A stretch of 64,000 nucleotides of DNA. Origin: JAAYCB01 sp012744395. Lineage in GTDB: Bacteria; Planctomycetota; Planctomycetia; Pirellulales; Thermoguttaceae. Below the pieces are notes generated by a model. The model was not told the origin of the DNA. It made no database searches and saw nothing but the letters and a program-made list of their open reading frames with translations. The position numbers were made by a program, and so were the translations under genes. The stretch covers positions 30,789 to 94,788 of the forward strand of contig JAQVNJ010000005.1 in the NCBI GenBank assembly GCA_028703175.1, given 5' to 3'. Within the stretch, counting starts at the first letter, position 1; every line of letters starts with the position of its first letter. Below are positions 26,284 through 35,225 of this stretch, in pieces.

Positions 26284-28334
26284 TTGGCCAGTCTTCCGCC
26301 TCTGCCAACAGCGGCGAGAAAAAACAGGCTCCGCGAATCGGAGTCTACATCTGCCGTTGCGGGGGCAACATTTCCGACGTGGTGGACATCGAGCGCGTGG
26401 TCCAGGCGGCATCGCAAATCGCTGATGTCGCCGTCGCTCGGCAAGCACCGGCGATGTGCTCCCAAGCGGGGCAGGACCTTGTTACCGAAGACCTCCGCAA
26501 CCAGACCGTGGACCGGGTCGTGATTGCGGCCTGCACGCCGAGTCTGCACGAGCACACATTCCGCGAGGCGATTGCCCGGGCGGGACGCAACCGCTACCTC
26601 TACGAGCACGTCAACATCCGCGAGCAGGCCAGTTGGTGCAGCAAGTCCGATCCCCAGGGCGCCACCGAGAAGGCGATCCGCCTGGTTGCTGCGGGAGTGG
26701 CCAAGGCACGGTTTGCCGAACCGCTCTCGCCGATCGCCGTCAACGCCAGACGCCACGTCACGGTCGTTGGTGGCGGCATCAGTGGCCTGCGGGCCGCCTG
26801 CGACCTGGCGCGCGCCGGTTTGCCCGTGGCGATTCTGGAAAAGTCGCCCTTCCTGGGCGGCCGCCTCGTGCAATGGGATCGCGTCTATCCGACTGAGCAA
26901 GCGGCCTCCGACTTGCTCCGGGAGCTTCTCAACGAAGTTGCCGAGCAACCGGGAATCACCGTTTATACGCGGGCGGAGATTGTCGAAGCCCGCGGCTGCG
27001 TGGGAGATTTTCAACTGACCGTAAAACGCCAGCCCCGCGGCGTCGACGACACATTGAGTCCGGAGGAGTTGGGCGCTGCGATCGACGCCTGCCTAGTCCG
27101 CGTCCCCTCGGAGCACGATTTCGGGTTAAGTCAACGCAAGGCGATCTACCGTCCATGCCGGGATTCTTATCCAAACGCGGCGGCGATTGATTGGGAGCAT
27201 TGCACGCGATGCGGCGATTGTCTGAAAGCAGCCGGTGGCAAAGGCATTTGTCTGGACGATTCCCCGGAGTTGATCTCGATCCTGACAGGCGCCATCGTGC
27301 TGGCGACGGGTTATGACTTGTACCAGCCAAAGCCTGGTGAATTTGGATTCATTGACTATCCGCAAGTGATCACACTCGCGCAACTCGAGCGCCTGCTCGA
27401 TCCGGACGGGCCCACCGGCGGGAGTCTGGCCCGCGGCGGCAGGCCGATCCAGAACGTTTGCCTGATCCACTGTGTCGGCAGCCGGCAGATCGAAGGGCTC
27501 CACGAACCGGGACTCGACGGGAAAATCCACGAATACTGCTCCCGCGTTTGCTGCACGGCGACGCTCCGAGCGGCCGCCGAGGTCCGCCGCGGCCTCCCGG
27601 CGACGAATGTCTTCGAGCTGTATCAGGACATTCGCACCTACGGCCGGAACCACGAGCAATATTATGAAGACGCGATGCGGGCAGGCGTGATTTTTCTCTG
27701 TTACGCGGCGGACCAGCCTCCCCTGGTCCTCAAAAACCCGGCTTCCGGCGGCGCGCCGCTCTCCGTAGTCGTCAAGGACAGGCTCACCTTCGGCGAGGAG
27801 TTGGAAATACCCGCTGACCTGGTCGTGCTGGCCACCGGCATGGTGCCGCGAAATCTCGATCCGATCATCGATCGGTTGAAGCTGTCCCGGAGCGCCGAAG
27901 GCTTCCTCCAAGAGGTCCACCCCAAGCTTCGACCGGTCGAGCTCGCCGTCAGCGGAGTGTTCGTGGCCGGAACATCCCAGGCGCCGATGGATCTCGCTGA
28001 GAGTTGTTCCAGCGGATCCGCGGCGGCCGTCAAGGCGGCGGCTCTTTTGTCCCGCGGGCATATCGAGCTCGACCCCTTCCGGGCGCGCGTCGATCGGGAT
28101 CGCTGTCGCGGCGAGGGTAAATGCGTTGAGGCATGTGAGCACCAAAAGGCGATCACGTTTGTGGAAACCGCAAGCCACGGCGAAACGTCTCGATGCGCCC
28201 AAGTCAATTCCGCGCTGTGCAACGGCTGCGGAATCTGCGTGGCCGCCTGCCCCCACCAGGCAATCGACATCGCCGGCTGGCAACTTGCGCAGTTCGACGC
28301 GATCGTCGACGCGCTGGTCGCGGATTACTCTTAA
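26280..28334 (+). CDS. HdrA/QmoB-type flavo-iron-sulfur protein
   Basis: 684 residues; the ATG at 26280 overlaps the qmoA-like stop. The N-terminal domain has YICRCGGNI (Cys25, Cys27), VAACTPSLHE and SWCSKSDP, as in HdrA/QmoB. FAD-binding GGGISG is at 164-169. A mid-protein site, HCTRCGDC then GIC, has an unusual spacing to its fourth Cys. At the C-terminus one ferredoxin site is DRCRGEGKCVEAC, which lacks the second Cys, and the last is canonical (CNGCGICVAAC). Unlike classical QmoB it has no MvhD domain at its end; that module is a separate gene at 24439. Probably the second flavoprotein of a Qmo-like electron-confurcating complex. Confidence 0.82.
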   Translation: MIGQSSASANSGEKKQAPRIGVYICRCGGNISDVVDIERVVQAASQIADVAVARQAPAMCSQAGQDLVTEDLRNQTVDRVVIAACTPSLHEHTFREAIARAGRNRYLYEHVNIREQASWCSKSDPQGATEKAIRLVAAGVAKARFAEPLSPIAVNARRHVTVVGGGISGLRAACDLARAGLPVAILEKSPFLGGRLVQWDRVYPTEQAASDLLRELLNEVAEQPGITVYTRAEIVEARGCVGDFQLTVKRQPRGVDDTLSPEELGAAIDACLVRVPSEHDFGLSQRKAIYRPCRDSYPNAAAIDWEHCTRCGDCLKAAGGKGICLDDSPELISILTGAIVLATGYDLYQPKPGEFGFIDYPQVITLAQLERLLDPDGPTGGSLARGGRPIQNVCLIHCVGSRQIEGLHEPGLDGKIHEYCSRVCCTATLRAAAEVRRGLPATNVFELYQDIRTYGRNHEQYYEDAMRAGVIFLCYAADQPPLVLKNPASGGAPLSVVVKDRLTFGEELEIPADLVVLATGMVPRNLDPIIDRLKLSRSAEGFLQEVHPKLRPVELAVSGVFVAGTSQAPMDLAESCSSGSAAAVKAAALLSRGHIELDPFRARVDRDRCRGEGKCVEACEHQKAITFVETASHGETSRCAQVNSALCNGCGICVAACPHQAIDIAGWQLAQFDAIVDALVADYS

Positions 28335-28346
28335 GAAAGGAACGCC

Positions 28347-28676
28347 ATGCCGGAGCAATCGGAACCGACAACGACTTCGACAAGGGCAAACAAGCCGATC
28401 CAGATCCTCCGCCAACGGCGCGGAGGAGTGCCCCGCGGACTGGTCGAACGATACCGGCAACAGGGCATCGTCTGCAAGCGGTTGAACGACGCTCTGCGGG
28501 AAGGGCCAATGACTGTCCCCGAACTGGCCCAGCAAGTCGACTTGCCGGCCGATGAAGTTCTCTGGTACGTGATGGGAATGAAAAAATATGGCAAGGTCGC
28601 GGAGGCCGACCAGGCCGATGGTTACTTCAAGTATCGCCTGGTGGATCAGCCTCGACACACGGAGGAGAGAACGTGA
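28347..28676 (+). CDS. Small winged-helix-like protein in the qmo operon
   Basis: 109 residues, ribosome site AAAGGA five bases before the ATG. Residues 35-95 form a compact helical domain (VCKRLNDALREGP, TVPELAQQVDLPADEVLWYVMGMKKYG) typical of a winged helix. The N-terminus is polar. Proteins of this kind occur inside Hdr/Qmo gene clusters, and could be structural or regulatory. The stop overlaps the GTG of the QmoC-like gene by four bases, so translation is coupled. Confidence 0.7.
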   Translation: MPEQSEPTTTSTRANKPIQILRQRRGGVPRGLVERYRQQGIVCKRLNDALREGPMTVPELAQQVDLPADEVLWYVMGMKKYGKVAEADQADGYFKYRLVDQPRHTEERT

Positions 28677-29845
28677 GCACGATCGTGAACCCGGATCTGC
28701 ACCGTGAAATCGCCGCGTTCGGCTGCGACGAGATCACGCGGTGCATCAACTGCGGGAACTGCACGGCGGTGTGTTCCTTGTCCGGCAACGGCGCCGTGTT
28801 CCCGCGCAAAACCATCCGATACATTCAGCTCGGTTTGAAAGACCGCCTGGTGGCCTCAATCGAGCCTTGGCTCTGCTACTACTGCGGCGAATGCTCGGAG
28901 ACCTGCCCGCAACAGGCGAACCCGGGCGAGATCATGATGACCATGCGCCGCTGGTTGACGGCCGAGTACGATCGTTCCGGGCTTGCCCGCCGCCTCTACA
29001 CGTCGGCCAAGCACATCTGGCTGGCGATTTTCGGGCGGGCGATGATTCCCCTGGTTTTGCTCGCCCTGTTTCATGGATTGACCGGGTTTCGATGGATCGT
29101 GACCGACCGCGTTGAACTGAATCGATTCGCGCCGGTGATGTGGGTCTGGATCGCGGTGTTGATCCATTTCGCCTTCCTCGGATATCGCGTTCTCTCCAAC
29201 GCGTGGACGATGAGCCGGCTTGTGCTCGGAGACGCTCCTGCCAGACCGCGCATCCCGTTGAGCGTCTACCTGGGCGAGTTGAAAACCTTCGTGCTCCATT
29301 TTCTGACGCAGAAACGGTGGCGCGACTGCGGACCGCGCCATCACGGCCGATGGCTGCAACACCTGGTGCTGGTTGCCGGGTACCTGACGATGCTCGTGCT
29401 GGTCGTCGGACTGTTGGGTTGGTTCCAGACCGACGCGATTTATCCTTGGCGCCATCCGCAGCGTTGGCTCGGTTATTTGGCCACCGCCGCGCTGCTCTAC
29501 GGTTGCGTGGGAGCCCTTGCCGGGCGACTCCGCAAGCGGGAACAACTCCACAAGGTCTCCCATTTGAGCGATTGGCTCTTTCCCGGATTCATTCTGGTAG
29601 GTGCGATTACGGGCATCCTGATCCACGTATTCCGCTACGCGGGGTGGCCCTGGCCGACGTATGCCACCTACCTGATCCATCTGATGGCGATGATCTCCAT
29701 GCTGGACGTCGAAGTCGGAATCGGCAAGTGGATGCACTTGATTTACCGGCCCTTGGCGCTCTACTTATCGGCGGTCAAACACAAGGCCGAGCAAGCCGGT
29801 TCGCAAGCCCTGGCCAGCGATCCGCGGCGGCCGGCGCCGGCGTGA
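28673..29845 (+). CDS. QmoC-type membrane iron-sulfur/heme b protein
   Basis: 390 residues, the usual QmoC length. Two HdrC-like [4Fe-4S] sites are complete: Cys24/27/30/34 and Cys68/71/74/78. Residues about 115-350 carry six membrane segments of the NarI/HdrE-like cytochrome b type with several His candidates for heme (for example QHLVL, LIHVF, LIHLMAM). It should exchange electrons with menaquinone and pass them to the two HdrA/Qmo flavoproteins. Translation starts at a GTG overlapping the previous gene. This protein is what identifies the operon as Qmo-like rather than a soluble Hdr complex. Confidence 0.85.
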   Translation: MSTIVNPDLHREIAAFGCDEITRCINCGNCTAVCSLSGNGAVFPRKTIRYIQLGLKDRLVASIEPWLCYYCGECSETCPQQANPGEIMMTMRRWLTAEYDRSGLARRLYTSAKHIWLAIFGRAMIPLVLLALFHGLTGFRWIVTDRVELNRFAPVMWVWIAVLIHFAFLGYRVLSNAWTMSRLVLGDAPARPRIPLSVYLGELKTFVLHFLTQKRWRDCGPRHHGRWLQHLVLVAGYLTMLVLVVGLLGWFQTDAIYPWRHPQRWLGYLATAALLYGCVGALAGRLRKREQLHKVSHLSDWLFPGFILVGAITGILIHVFRYAGWPWPTYATYLIHLMAMISMLDVEVGIGKWMHLIYRPLALYLSAVKHKAEQAGSQALASDPRRPAPA

Positions 29846-29956
29846 ACGAAACAGCAGGATTGCCGGCGGGGGGCAGGCAACCTTGAGCAAGGCGGGCGGA
29901 ACCCGATCTGCGGCAGGCACTGGGACCGGGCGGGGCCTTTCAGTTATACTACGGAG

Positions 29957-30328
29957 ATGAAAGAAGAAACGACAAGCCAGGAACCGGGGTTCGCGTTTTG
30001 GGAAGAGCGGGCGCGGCTCCTGCGCACGATCGCCCACCCCGTGCGGCTGGCGATCCTCGAATCCCTCTGCGACGGCCCGCGCTGCGTAACAGACATCAAC
30101 GCGCTGATCGCGATTGCCCAGCCGCACCTTTCCCAGCACATCGCGGCGCTCCGCAATGCGCGGTTGATCGCCTGCCATGTCAACGGGCCGCTCCGCTGCT
30201 ACTATATTCTCAAGCCGACTCTCGTCAGATCGCTGATCCGCCTGGTTTCCAGCGATCACTCGGAGCGGCAATGCGTACGCGAAACGGTGATCCGCCAAGC
30301 CCAGAGGCGGCGAGAAACCACCCGTTGA
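29957..30328 (+). CDS. ArsR/SmtB-family regulator
   Basis: 123 residues. The winged-helix core (LLRTIAHPVRLAILESL and QPHLSQHIAALRNARLIA) is typical of ArsR. Cys residues at ESLCDGPRCV, IACHV and RCYY could sense metal or persulfide. ArsR-type regulators with reactive Cys pairs (SqrR, BigR, sHdrR) control sulfur oxidation genes. The gene follows the qmoC-like gene on the same strand and precedes the MFS gene; control of the dsrE-tusA-qmo operon is an inference. GGAG lies close before the ATG. Confidence 0.82.
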   Translation: MKEETTSQEPGFAFWEERARLLRTIAHPVRLAILESLCDGPRCVTDINALIAIAQPHLSQHIAALRNARLIACHVNGPLRCYYILKPTLVRSLIRLVSSDHSERQCVRETVIRQAQRRRETTR

Positions 30329-30366
30329 AGCATCCACCGACAAGTCGTCAAGGAGAATGACGCCGC

Positions 30367-31776
30367 GTGGTCAAGCCGATTTTCGCCCGAGACTTTTTCC
30401 GCGGACCTTGTCTGTCAGGCAACGCCGCACGGACGTTTCGGCTGCATTTGGCTTATGCCCTGCTCGATGCAACCGCCGGCGGCATCCTCCTGAATGCCCC
30501 GCTGATTGCCATCAAATCATTCCAGGCCGCCAATTGGCACTTGCCGCTGCGGGAAATCTACTCGGGCCTGGGAATGCTTCTCGCACTCTATCTCGGCAGT
30601 CGGATGGCGTCACGCCGCAAGATGCCGTTCATTTTTATTCCGGGCGTCGCGGCCGCAGTCTCCAGCATGGCGATGGCCACGGCCACGGGCAGCGCTTTCT
30701 GGTTTCTCACCCTGCTGGGCGTCGGGGCCTTGTTCGAAATCGTCACCCGGCCCGCGATCACGGCTGTCTTAAGACTGAATTACCCCGTCGAGCAGCGCGG
30801 CCACGCCACGGGCGAGGTGCGGAAGTGGTCATCGCTCTGCTTCGTGGCCTCGAGCGTCACCGCGGCCGTGGTCCTCCACCTGGCCTCCCAACGGGTCGGA
30901 AACGCTGGCGAGGTTGCCGCAGCCGGCTGGGCGAGCGAGGTCCTGCGATGGTCCGCCGAGCACATGGCCCAGGTTCTCATGGTACTCGCCGGGTTTCTCA
31001 GCCTTGCCAGCTTTGTCTGCTTCCGGCAGATTCATGTCGAGGAGACAATCGGTTCCGAACCCGCGGACCGGCGGCTGGAGATCGGTGGCAGCTTCCGGGA
31101 GGCCGTGGGCGTGCTGGCCCACGACGGCCGCTACCGGCGGTATCTGATCGGGTGCTTTCTGGACGGGTTCTTCCAGATGCTCTATTTCCCCTTGATTTGG
31201 AGCCTGCTGAGCCGTGATCTGGGCTTCGGCTACGTAAGCTGCAATGCCCTGATGCACGCCCTGCCGGCACTTGTCGCGTTTTTCGCAACCGGCTGGCTGG
31301 GCAAGCTGTTTGACCGGACCAATCCTTGGCTCTCGTGGGCGTACGTCCGCTTCGTGTGGGGTCTAGACGCGCTCCTGCTGGCCGCCACGCCGCCGCTCGC
31401 CCTGCTTTTTCCACCGGCCTTGGTCGCCCTGCCCGTTGCCGGCCGAGTCTTGCGTGGCGGCGTGCAAGGGGGATGGTGGATTCTGTGGTGGCAGATCGGA
31501 ATCACGCACTTCGCGCCCCCGGGCGGAGATACGAGCCGCTACATGGGCATCATGGTCTTTCTCAATGGGATCATTCGCTTCAGCGCGTCGGCCGCCGGAA
31601 TGATCCTCGCCGCGATGGCCGTCTCGCCCCAGACGCTGCTCGTCGTCGGTGGAATCGGCGTCATTTTCTCGGGTTTCTATTCGCTCTATCAAGCCGCTGC
31701 TGAAAGAAAACGCCACCAGCCGGAGACGATCGCCGAGTTTGAACGCCAATTCACCGGCGGACCACCGGCGCGATAG
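30367..31776 (+). CDS. MFS-type membrane transporter
   Basis: 469 residues from a GTG at 30367, with AGGAG 11 bases upstream; an ATG ten bases earlier is in another frame. About twelve hydrophobic segments are seen with a central cytoplasmic loop (about 225-255). A conserved GxLaDrxGrr-like loop is not obvious (SRMASRRKMP after TM3 is the nearest). The role is unknown. It is 38 bases after the ArsR gene and may be co-transcribed, so export or import of a sulfur compound is possible. Confidence 0.75.
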   Translation: MVKPIFARDFFRGPCLSGNAARTFRLHLAYALLDATAGGILLNAPLIAIKSFQAANWHLPLREIYSGLGMLLALYLGSRMASRRKMPFIFIPGVAAAVSSMAMATATGSAFWFLTLLGVGALFEIVTRPAITAVLRLNYPVEQRGHATGEVRKWSSLCFVASSVTAAVVLHLASQRVGNAGEVAAAGWASEVLRWSAEHMAQVLMVLAGFLSLASFVCFRQIHVEETIGSEPADRRLEIGGSFREAVGVLAHDGRYRRYLIGCFLDGFFQMLYFPLIWSLLSRDLGFGYVSCNALMHALPALVAFFATGWLGKLFDRTNPWLSWAYVRFVWGLDALLLAATPPLALLFPPALVALPVAGRVLRGGVQGGWWILWWQIGITHFAPPGGDTSRYMGIMVFLNGIIRFSASAAGMILAAMAVSPQTLLVVGGIGVIFSGFYSLYQAAAERKRHQPETIAEFERQFTGGPPAR

Positions 31777-32136
31777 GAGGACACAGGATCGGCCTGCCAA
31801 ACGTTACAGGTCCTCGACAACAAGAATCACTCCGGCACCGCCGCGCCAAGATCGGCCGCGGCTGTCCGCCCCTGATTCCGGCACGGAATTTGCCCCCTGG
31901 AATTCATCGAGAAGCCGCCTTGTGACGAGGCCGGTCCGCATGGCGGCATGGGGATGGGGTCTGTTGCTCCAGCAATCGTGGCAGTCCGGAAGATTCGTGG
32001 CGCTGCAATCGTTGCTCGGGGCGACTTGACGAAGCGTGAAAAACTTGCAGGGTGCGGCGGTCTCGCGCGGCAGCTGCCCCCCCGATGTGGCAAGTCCATT
32101 GTGCCTGCGCGAAGCCGAATCCATGGGAGAATTGTG
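31777..32136. other. Intergenic region with a lone -24/-12-like element
   Basis: 360 bases without a supported gene. It contains CGGCACGGAATTTGC at 31879-31893, listed separately. No GCA-N3-TGC dyad pair is present. Otherwise unremarkable. Confidence 0.5.
31879..31893 (+). promoter_or_regulatory. Possible sigma54-type promoter of the secreted NifX fusion
   Basis: CGGCACG-GAAT-TTGC with GG at 31880-31881 and GC at 31892-31893, ten bases apart; only the first base departs from consensus. The gene starts 244 bases downstream and no paired dyads were found upstream, so this may be chance or use another activator. Confidence 0.4.
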
Positions 32137-33153
32137 ATGAGATCCTTGCTATCGCTGGCCGTTGCGGGAATCGCGATTTCCGGCGTTGCCGTGCCGATGG
32201 CCCGTGCCCAACGAGGCGTCGGCGACGCGACGGGCGTCGTCAGGCAGTCGCTGAGACCGGAAATCGTCCTGCTTTCCGGCAAGATCATCGAAGTCCAGAC
32301 CGGACCGTGCGCTGCCACGACGGGCCGGTCGCTGACCGGCGCCCACGTCATCCTGGAATCGCCCGACAAGGAGCAGTTCAACATCCACCTGGGCCCGGCC
32401 GAGGCGCTCGCCCGAGTCGTTGCCCGGCTGTCCGCGGGGCAAGAGATCGCTGTCCGGGCGTTCCGCACGGAACAGATGAAAGAGAACCACTACGTTGCGC
32501 AAACGCTGACCGTCGGCAAGACGACCGTCGAACTCCGCGATGCCAGCCTCCGTCCCGCCTGGGCCCTGGGCGGAACGGCTCCGCGCGGCATGGCGGCTGG
32601 GTGGGCTGGTCGCGGCAGGGGGCGTGGCGGCCCGGGGTGGGGACGCGGTCGCGGGGGATGGCCTGCCCCGCAGCAACCTGGAGCGGTCATCGCCGAGCGG
32701 CGCCCCGCCGCAACCGGCAAGGAAGCGCCCGGCATCCGCGATATCAAACAGCCCGCCACAGCCGGCATCATCGCCGTCACGGCGGTGGAACCGTCGCTCG
32801 ATGCGGCTCTGGATCCTCGATTCGGCCGCTGCCGCTACATTCTTCTCGTCAACACCGAGAGAGAGACCTTCGAAGCGCTCGAAAACACAGACACGGCTGC
32901 CGGCAATGCGGGCGTGCAGGCGGCCGAGACGATTGCCAGAAAGGGCGCCACCGTCCTGTTGACCGGTAAGTGCGGGCCGAGCGCTTCGCGCGCGCTTGCC
33001 GCCGCGCAAGTTCGAGTCGTCTCCGGCTGCTCCGGCACGGTCCGCGCCGTGGTCAAGCAGTTCAAGGCGGGACAGCTTCCGCCGGCGAGCAAAGCCGAGG
33101 CGGCGCCAGACTCCGCCCCGGGCAAGGCGCCCGCTCTTGGCAAGCGGACATAA
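32137..33153 (+). CDS. Exported protein with C-terminal NifX domain
   Basis: 338 residues from the ATG at 32137 (GGGAGA upstream); the longer frame to the left is noncoding. Domains: signal peptide MRSLLSLAVAGIAISGVAVP; an unknown beta-rich domain (about 45-150, IVLLSGKIIEVQTGPC to VGKTTVELRD); a Gly/Arg/Trp-rich linker (about 160-185); and a NifX/ORP-type domain (about 215-320, VEPSLDAALDPRFGRCRYILLV). NifX-family proteins are normally cytoplasmic cofactor carriers, so export is notable. Cys in LTGKCGPSAS and VVSGCSGT could bind metal. The next gene converges on it with a 13-base gap. Confidence 0.78.
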   Translation: MRSLLSLAVAGIAISGVAVPMARAQRGVGDATGVVRQSLRPEIVLLSGKIIEVQTGPCAATTGRSLTGAHVILESPDKEQFNIHLGPAEALARVVARLSAGQEIAVRAFRTEQMKENHYVAQTLTVGKTTVELRDASLRPAWALGGTAPRGMAAGWAGRGRGRGGPGWGRGRGGWPAPQQPGAVIAERRPAATGKEAPGIRDIKQPATAGIIAVTAVEPSLDAALDPRFGRCRYILLVNTERETFEALENTDTAAGNAGVQAAETIARKGATVLLTGKCGPSASRALAAAQVRVVSGCSGTVRAVVKQFKAGQLPPASKAEAAPDSAPGKAPALGKRT

Positions 33154-33166
33154 GATCGGGCAAAGC

Positions 33167-34381
33167 CTACGCGTCCAAAGCCTGGGCAGATGCATTCTCA
33201 CCCTGCGGCCGGCCGGCGAACACGACCGAATAGGAGATTGCGTCGTGTGGGCAGACGTTCAGGCAGCGGGCGCAGCTGTAGCAGTCCGCCGCCAGCAGTC
33301 GGCCAGCCACCCTGTGCTTGGCTGCGTCCAAGGGGCACGCCCGGATGCACGCGCCGCACTCGTTGCAGCGGCTTGTGTCGATCCGCACGCGCGCCAGGCT
33401 GATCCTTTCCGCCAGCCAGGAGATCAGCCCAAACGGACAGATGAACTGGCAAAACGGCCGGTAGACCAGCAAAGCCAACACCGACGCAGTGAGAATCGTA
33501 ATCGGGATCAGCGGCTCGTCGAAATCAAGGCTGAACAGGTTGAAAGGGTTCATCGAGTGATAGAGGACGAAGCCTTTTCGCCCACCCACAACGCCAAACA
33601 GCAGCAGCAGCATGACCACGAAGAGAGTCGCGCGGATGGCGTTCGAGAGCAGGAACGGGACCTTGCGGCGCTTGATCCGTTTGAACAGGGGGAGACTGTA
33701 GAGCAACTCCTGCAAGGCTCCAAACGGGCAAGCCCAGCCGCACGCGAGCTTGTTTCCGATCACGGCCAGTACCAGGAAAAACCCTAGCGCGGCGACCTTT
33801 TCCCACACCGAGGGGTAGAGCCCGACCATCGACTTGAAAACCTTGACAGCGCCTTCCATCGGGTTGGGGGATTTGCCCAGGGCGAAGCCGCAAGCCGCCA
33901 AGGCCACCAGCAAGGCGGCCACATAGGGCGCGCGGGGATACCACGCCCGCCGTTCGGCGCTGGGTGATCCGTCGGGCCGCCCCAAACGCGTGAGAAAGAC
34001 AAGCCCCCACAAGACGAGTGCCGCAAAGAAATAGTATTTCAGCGGACCGGACTGGTGGCCCACAAGGTGGGCAGCGACGTGGTCCAGGTCCTCTTGCGCG
34101 ACGCCCAGCTTCTCCAGCGGTTTCCCCTTGGGAACGTCGAGCGGCAGGCCGAACTCTCGCGCCAGCGACTTGCCGGTCACGTCGAGTTTCGGGGCAATTT
34201 CCCGGATGCTCATCGCGGTTGTGAAGGAGTGGGACTGCTGGCCGGCCTCCGGCTCCAAGATCCAACCGGCGGTGATGATCGCGGCGCAGATCGCCAGGCT
34301 GCCGATGAGCCAGGCCCACTGCGCGTTGGACAGCCGCGAAAGGTAACGGATCGATGTCTGCCTCGGCTGCAAATCAGGCAT
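33167..34381 (-). CDS. Membrane-bound polyferredoxin (NapH-like)
   Basis: 404 residues with about six membrane segments. GWACPFG and QFICPFG match the two CxxxCP motifs of NapH/MauN/RnfB-like membrane ferredoxins. Two [4Fe-4S] sites are at the C-terminus: CNECGACIRACP and CYSCARCLNVCP. It is expected to move electrons between quinol and a soluble or periplasmic acceptor. An N-terminal region after the first membrane segment (about 50-110) is periplasmic, unusual and unassigned. It is convergent with the secreted NifX fusion. A strong ribosome site is not obvious. Confidence 0.8.
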   Translation of the reverse strand: MPDLQPRQTSIRYLSRLSNAQWAWLIGSLAICAAIITAGWILEPEAGQQSHSFTTAMSIREIAPKLDVTGKSLAREFGLPLDVPKGKPLEKLGVAQEDLDHVAAHLVGHQSGPLKYYFFAALVLWGLVFLTRLGRPDGSPSAERRAWYPRAPYVAALLVALAACGFALGKSPNPMEGAVKVFKSMVGLYPSVWEKVAALGFFLVLAVIGNKLACGWACPFGALQELLYSLPLFKRIKRRKVPFLLSNAIRATLFVVMLLLLFGVVGGRKGFVLYHSMNPFNLFSLDFDEPLIPITILTASVLALLVYRPFCQFICPFGLISWLAERISLARVRIDTSRCNECGACIRACPLDAAKHRVAGRLLAADCYSCARCLNVCPHDAISYSVVFAGRPQGENASAQALDA

Positions 34382-34631
34382 GGGTAACTCAGTCTGTTGA
34401 TTTCCGTCTCTTGATCAAGGCCGGCCCAGGTCCGATCAAGGGCCGGACGGCCCCTTCGCCGGTTTCCGCCTGGGTGCGGCCTACGGCGCGCTGGATCAAG
34501 TCTACCGGCCCGCTCATGGACCTGTCGAGAGCAGCCGTCTTGACCAGGGCACAATCGATGATAAATTGAGAATTATCCTCAACAGCCACCGGATCGGATC
34601 CGTTTGCGTCCTCCCACGCGAGTGCCATGCC

Positions 34632-35030
34632 ATGCGTCTTCCTGCCCGAACGACGATTGCCTGGCTCCTGGCTGGTTTTTTCGCCGTGGTGTCGGCTGTT
34701 GGCGAGGGGTGGCACTTCGTCCCCGGTTGTGGGCACGTGGTTGAATTGCCGCATGGATACGCGATCCTCGGCCTGACAGTCGCAAATTCCCACGCATCCG
34801 CTCCTGTTGGGCATCCCGGCGTGGGGCCTAGGCAGGGGGATTCACTCCCCTGTTACGCCGAGGACGAATGCCCGATCTGCCGCTTGTGCGCAGAGGGCAA
34901 GTCGGCGGCGCAGCCCGCCGGGTTTTGCCTGGTCCTGGCAATTCTCCATGCCGTGCCCGCGCCCCCTGCCGGGCTTGCGCTGGCTTCCGCTCGGCAGCCT
35001 TTCGACGCCAGGGCTCCTCCCACCGCTTGA
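34632..35030 (+). CDS. Small membrane/exported protein with CPICRLC motif
   Basis: 132 residues from the ATG at 34632. A hydrophobic N-terminal helix (IAWLLAGFFAVVSAVGEGWHF) is followed by a His-containing segment (GCGHVVELPHGY), then YAEDECPICRLCAEG, a Cys pair separated like a zinc or redox motif, and a second hydrophobic helix. The pattern is seen in planctomycete proteins of unknown role near metal-related or prepilin-like genes. Function unknown. Confidence 0.6.
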   Translation: MRLPARTTIAWLLAGFFAVVSAVGEGWHFVPGCGHVVELPHGYAILGLTVANSHASAPVGHPGVGPRQGDSLPCYAEDECPICRLCAEGKSAAQPAGFCLVLAILHAVPAPPAGLALASARQPFDARAPPTA

Positions 35031-35225
35031 TTCTGTCCCGAGCGTCTCGTGGCCGCCGTCCACTCCAAGGCGACCCGACCCTTCGGCCCCGATTTCTCGA
35101 AATCAGCCGAATGGCCTGAGCCGTTGATCCTGCGCCCCACGCGGCGCGGAATCGACGCTTGCCAAGCAGCGACCCCGGCGGACGGCATTCGGTAACCGGC
35201 ATCCAGCGACGGGAGGAATATTGTC

